Shown here piece by piece: positions 5,770-8,483 of a stretch of 8,483 bases of DNA. Within the stretch, counting starts at the first letter, position 1. Every line of letters starts with the position of its first letter. Below the pieces are notes generated by a model. It searched no databases and was not told the origin of the DNA. It saw only the letters and a program-made list of their open reading frames with translations. The stretch is from Rubrobacter sp. (GTDB lineage: Bacteria > Actinomycetota > Rubrobacteria > Rubrobacterales > Rubrobacteraceae), in assembly GCA_016781775.1 (NCBI GenBank), contig JADDPR010000504.1, positions 1-8,483 on the forward strand, read 5' to 3'. The position numbers and the translations under genes are program-made.

Positions 5770-7122
5770 ATGTCTGACTCGGTAGGGGTGCCGGAGAGCA
5801 GGGTCGAAGAGCCGGGGGGCTTGCGTAGGGCGATTGGGCCGCGCCTCCTGCTGCTGTTCATCATCGGGGACATGCTCGGGACCGGCATCTACGTGCGGGT
5901 CGGGAGCGTGGCCGGGGAGGTCGGGGGGGCGGTCTGGGTCTCGTTTCTCGTGGCGTTCGCGCTCGCGGCCCTCACCGCCTTCGCCTACGCGGAGCTCGTG
6001 ACGAAGTACCCGGGGGCGGCAGGGGCCGCGCTGTACGCCAACCGGGCCTTCCGCAACCCGTTCGTCTCGTTTATGGTCGCGTTCGCCGTGGTTTGTTCGG
6101 GGCTCGCGAGCGCGGGCGCGGCGGCCAGGGCGTTCGGCGGGGATTACTTGTCGGTGTTCGTCAGCCTGCCGACGTTGCTCGTCGCGGTGTTGTTCGTGGC
6201 CGTGCTCTCGACCATCAACTTTATCGGCATCTCGGAGTCGTTGAAAACAAACCTCGTCTTGACGCTCATAGAGCTCTCCGGGCTGCTCCTCATCATCGTG
6301 ATCGGGGGGCTCGCTCTCTCGGGGGGGACGGCCGACGTGGGGCGGCCCTTCACCTTCTCTGCCGAGACGGGGGTGGCGCTCGCGGTCCTCACCGGGGCTT
6401 CGACGGCGTTCTACGCGCTGGTCGGCTTCGAGGACTCCGTGAACGTCGCCGAGGAGACGCGGGACCCCGTCCGGACGTTCCCGAGGGCGCTCTTCGGCGG
6501 GATCCTCATCACCGGCATCGTGTACCTGCTCGTCGCGTTCACCGCCACGATGGTCATAGACCCCGCGAGGCTCGCGGGGGAGGAGACCGCCCCGCTGAGC
6601 CTCGTGATCACGGAAGGACCCTTGGGCTTCCCGCCCCAGCTTTTCAGCTTGATAGCGCTTGTTGCCATCACCAACACGGCCCTCGCCAACCTCATCATGG
6701 GCTCTCGCGTGGTCTACGGGATGGCGCGCGAGGGCGTGATGCCGTCCATCCTCGGCCGCACCCACCAGGGACGGGGGACCCCCTGGGTGGCGATCGTCTT
6801 CGTCGCCGCGATCCTGCTGGCCCTCGTCACCTCCGGAGACGTCGGGGACCTCGCGGACACGACCGTGGTGCTCCTCCTCCTGGTGTTTACGGTCGTGAAC
6901 GTCGCCGTCCTGGTGCTCAAGCGCGACCGCGTCGACCACAACCACTTCAGCGCGCCGTCGTTTATTCCCATGGTCGCCATAGCCGTCATCGTGGTGCTGC
7001 TGCTGCAGCAGGAGGCGGACATCTTCCTGCGCGCGGGCATCCTCGTCGCCGGCGTCGTCCTCTACTTCGTCAACTACTTCACGAAGCGCGGCCTGGACCG
7101 CAGGGCTCCGGGGGCGCGCTAG
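5770..7122 (+). CDS. APC-superfamily amino acid/polyamine permease
   Basis: This 450-residue secondary transporter of the inner membrane has 12 predicted helices, the standard size and topology of the amino acid-polyamine-organocation family. Key parts are visible: the unwound helix 1 substrate site GDMLGTGIY at 33-41, the helix 2-3 block YAELVTKYPGAAGAALYA at 73-90, the helix 6 to loop 6-7 signature FYALVGFEDSVNVAEE at 214-229 followed by RDPVRTFPRAL, and the helix 8 block GSRVVYGMAREGVMP at 311-325. The GxG turn in helix 1 supports an amino acid or amine substrate, but the exact one cannot be read. The hydrolase gene begins 10 bases after the stop, with its ribosome site overlapping this stop, so the two are translationally coupled. 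The shared operon suggests the permease brings in the hydrolase's substrate or removes its product. Confidence 0.93.
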   Translation: MSDSVGVPESRVEEPGGLRRAIGPRLLLLFIIGDMLGTGIYVRVGSVAGEVGGAVWVSFLVAFALAALTAFAYAELVTKYPGAAGAALYANRAFRNPFVSFMVAFAVVCSGLASAGAAARAFGGDYLSVFVSLPTLLVAVLFVAVLSTINFIGISESLKTNLVLTLIELSGLLLIIVIGGLALSGGTADVGRPFTFSAETGVALAVLTGASTAFYALVGFEDSVNVAEETRDPVRTFPRALFGGILITGIVYLLVAFTATMVIDPARLAGEETAPLSLVITEGPLGFPPQLFSLIALVAITNTALANLIMGSRVVYGMAREGVMPSILGRTHQGRGTPWVAIVFVAAILLALVTSGDVGDLADTTVVLLLLVFTVVNVAVLVLKRDRVDHNHFSAPSFIPMVAIAVIVVLLLQQEADIFLRAGILVAGVVLYFVNYFTKRGLDRRAPGAR

Positions 7123-7125
7123 GAG
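7121..7125 (+). promoter_or_regulatory. Ribosome binding site of the M20 hydrolase, overlapping the permease stop codon
   Basis: AGGAG shares its first two bases with the TAG stop of the permease (7120-7122) and lies seven bases before ATG 7133. This geometry couples translation of the two genes and supports a two-gene operon. Confidence 0.7.
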
Positions 7126-7132
7126 CACGGAC

Positions 7133-8410
7133 ATGGGGCCGCAGGCCGCTCTTCCGGAACGGCTGTCGCGCGCCGTCGAGGCCCGGCGGGAGGAGACGGT
7201 GCGGCTCTTGCAGGAGTTCGTCCGCGTCCCCTCGGTAACGGGCTACGAGGGGACCTTCGCCGCGGCCGTCGCCGAGGCGTTCCGCGAGGCTGGTCTCCAT
7301 ACGGAGACGTTCGAGGCGACGCGCGAGGAGATCTCGCCGTACCTGGAGCACGTCGGCGAGCAGGCCCGGTACGAAGGGCGGCCGAATGTTATCGGCCGTC
7401 GCCCCGGACTCGGTGGCGGGCGCTCCATCCTGCTCAACGCCCACATCGACACGGTCGAGGCCGGCGATCCCACGGCGTGGGCGGAAGATCCGTTCTCCGG
7501 CGCGATCAGGGGCGGACGGATCTACGGGCGCGGCTCCTGCGACATGAAGGGCGGCCTCGTCACGCATCTCGCGGCGATCCGGGCGCTGGGGGACGCCGGG
7601 GTGGAGCTCGCAGGCGACGTGACCGTCGCGGCGACCGTCGGCGAGGAGGACGGGGGGCTCGGGGCGCTCGCCACCATACTGCGGGGTCACCGGGCCGACG
7701 CGGCCCTCATCACCGAACCGACGCGCCTCGCTCTCGTCCCGGCGCAGGGGGGCTCGCTGGTCTTCCGTCTGACCGTGAGGGGACGCGCCGCGCACGGGGC
7801 GGTCCGAAGCAGGGGTGTGTCGGCCCTGGAGAAGTTCATCCCCATCTTCGAGGGGCTACGGGTGCTCGAGCGAGAGCGCGAGGCCTCGCTCTCGCATCCC
7901 CTCTACGAGAACATCGACGATAAGGCGCCCCTGAGCGTGGGGCTCGTACGCTCGGGGAACTGGGCCTCGACCGTTCCGGAGAGCCTCGTCGCGGAGGGTC
8001 GTCTCGGCCTGATCCCAGGGGAGGAGATGCGCGACATTCAGGACCTCGTCGCCGGGCGCGTGGCGGAGATCGCCGCACGCGACCCGTGGCTCCGGGAGCA
8101 TCCGCCGGAGCTCGGCTGGATCGGGGGCCAGTTCGCCCCGGCCGAGGTCCCCGTGGACTCCCCCATCGCCCGGGCGGTCGCCCGCGCCCACGAGGGGGTC
8201 ACGGGCGGGAGGCCGGTTGTCGAGGCCGTCTCCTACGGGGCCGACATGCGCCACTTCGTCCTACTCGGGGGGATGCCTTGCGTCATGTACGGGGCCGGCG
8301 ACGTCGGGGTGGCGCACGCACCGGACGAGCACGTGAACATCGAGGATCTCCTGACCGCCACGAAGACCGTCGCCTGCCTTCTCGCGGACTGGTGCGCCGC
8401 GGCGGGGTAG
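7133..8410 (+). CDS. M20 family metallohydrolase, ArgE/DapE-like deacylase
   Basis: This cytoplasmic di-zinc amidohydrolase of 425 residues belongs to the ArgE/DapE group, whose members remove acetyl, succinyl or formyl groups from amino acids and related amines. The metal and catalytic residues are all present: H104 and catalytic D106 in LNAHIDTV, bridging D137 in GRGSCDMKGG, catalytic base E171 and ligand E172 in GEEDGG, ligand E195 in ITEP, and H395 in AHAPDEHV. The lid domain runs roughly from 205 to 325 and carries H221 (RAAHGAVRSRG), the histidine that reaches across the dimer in this family. The insert between helix 2 and the metal site (about 62-95) and the total length match the longer subgroup, which includes formylaminopyrimidine deformylases of the YlmB type as well as uncharacterised deacylases. 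True ArgE or DapE is possible but not shown by context. Coupling to the amino acid permease favours a scavenging role. Confidence 0.92.
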   Translation: MGPQAALPERLSRAVEARREETVRLLQEFVRVPSVTGYEGTFAAAVAEAFREAGLHTETFEATREEISPYLEHVGEQARYEGRPNVIGRRPGLGGGRSILLNAHIDTVEAGDPTAWAEDPFSGAIRGGRIYGRGSCDMKGGLVTHLAAIRALGDAGVELAGDVTVAATVGEEDGGLGALATILRGHRADAALITEPTRLALVPAQGGSLVFRLTVRGRAAHGAVRSRGVSALEKFIPIFEGLRVLEREREASLSHPLYENIDDKAPLSVGLVRSGNWASTVPESLVAEGRLGLIPGEEMRDIQDLVAGRVAEIAARDPWLREHPPELGWIGGQFAPAEVPVDSPIARAVARAHEGVTGGRPVVEAVSYGADMRHFVLLGGMPCVMYGAGDVGVAHAPDEHVNIEDLLTATKTVACLLADWCAAAG

Positions 8411-8416
8411 CGACAC

Positions 8417-8480
8417 GTTTGCGCCGATAGCGCCCCAGGGTCTAATATCCGCCCAACCCGCCGTCGATAGCGGGGCAAAC
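8417..8480. repeat. Imperfect inverted repeat after the hydrolase gene, possibly terminator and/or next promoter
   Basis: GTTTGCGCCGATAGCG (8417-8432) matches the reverse complement of CGATAGCGGGGCAAAC (8465-8480) at 13 of 16 positions, with a 32-base loop. The octamer CGATAGCG also occurs directly repeated in both arms. The loop contains TAATAT (8443-8448), a -10-like box with TTGCGC 18 bases before it. The region could end the operon, start a gene beyond the right edge, or bind a regulator at two copies of CGATAGCG. The evidence does not choose between these. Confidence 0.3.
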
Positions 8481-8483
8481 CAC

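Noticed and set aside
6996..7012. CTGCTGCAGCAG palindrome near the end of the permease gene
   Set aside because: It is explained by Leu and Gln codons (LLLQQE) inside the coding sequence, with no regulatory context.
5701..7134. Minus-strand open frame (477 codons) opposite the APC permease
   Set aside because: The translation is dominated by R/E/D/H repeats without domains, while the + strand frame is a complete 12-helix permease with a strong ribosome site.

Overview
The window is a stretch of ordinary high-GC bacterial chromosome. Strong GC bias at third codon positions, Arg/Ala/Gly/Val-rich proteins, frequent TTG/GTG starts and a fused siroheme-decarboxylase-like gene are compatible with a deep-branching actinobacterium such as Rubrobacterales. 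That placement is inferred from style and gene content only, because no rRNA or other marker gene is present. I see no insertion sequences, phage genes, CRISPR array, tRNA or rRNA.

Layout. The window opens with the last 28 codons of an unidentified + strand gene (ends at 88). Its end overlaps, tail to tail, the end of a run of four minus-strand genes. Read in their own direction from the right, these are a family 4 uracil-DNA glycosylase (4419-3775), a 461-base spacer, a fused two-domain siroheme decarboxylase of AhbA/AhbB (NirDL) type (3313-2279), a strong bidirectional hairpin terminator (2212-2253), a TauE/SafE anion exporter (2185-1445) and a DHA1-type MFS drug or metabolite exporter (1346 or 1400 to 78). 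The terminator makes the decarboxylase a separate transcription unit from the two exporters.

From 4494 onward everything is on the + strand. First comes a GlnQ-type ABC ATPase for polar amino acid uptake (4494-5228), divergent from the glycosylase across a 74-base region that holds the perfect palindrome GTTACGTAAC. Next are a small predicted beta-rich protein of unknown function (5326-5718), an APC-superfamily amino acid/polyamine permease (5770-7122) and an ArgE/DapE-type M20 metallohydrolase (7133-8410). The permease and hydrolase are 10 bases apart, and the hydrolase's ribosome binding site overlaps the permease stop codon, so they are almost certainly one operon. The simplest reading is uptake of an amino acid derivative (acylated, formylated or peptide-like) followed by its hydrolysis.

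How it fits together. Two themes can be supported: amino acid acquisition and processing on the right, and tetrapyrrole modification next to, but transcriptionally separated from, small-molecule and anion export on the left. I do not see a clearly new multi-gene system. The items most worth a second look are the siroheme decarboxylase fusion standing alone, the permease-hydrolase operon with its unknown small partner, and the spacer at 3314-3774, which carries a consensus-like -35 on the strand where no gene is visible.
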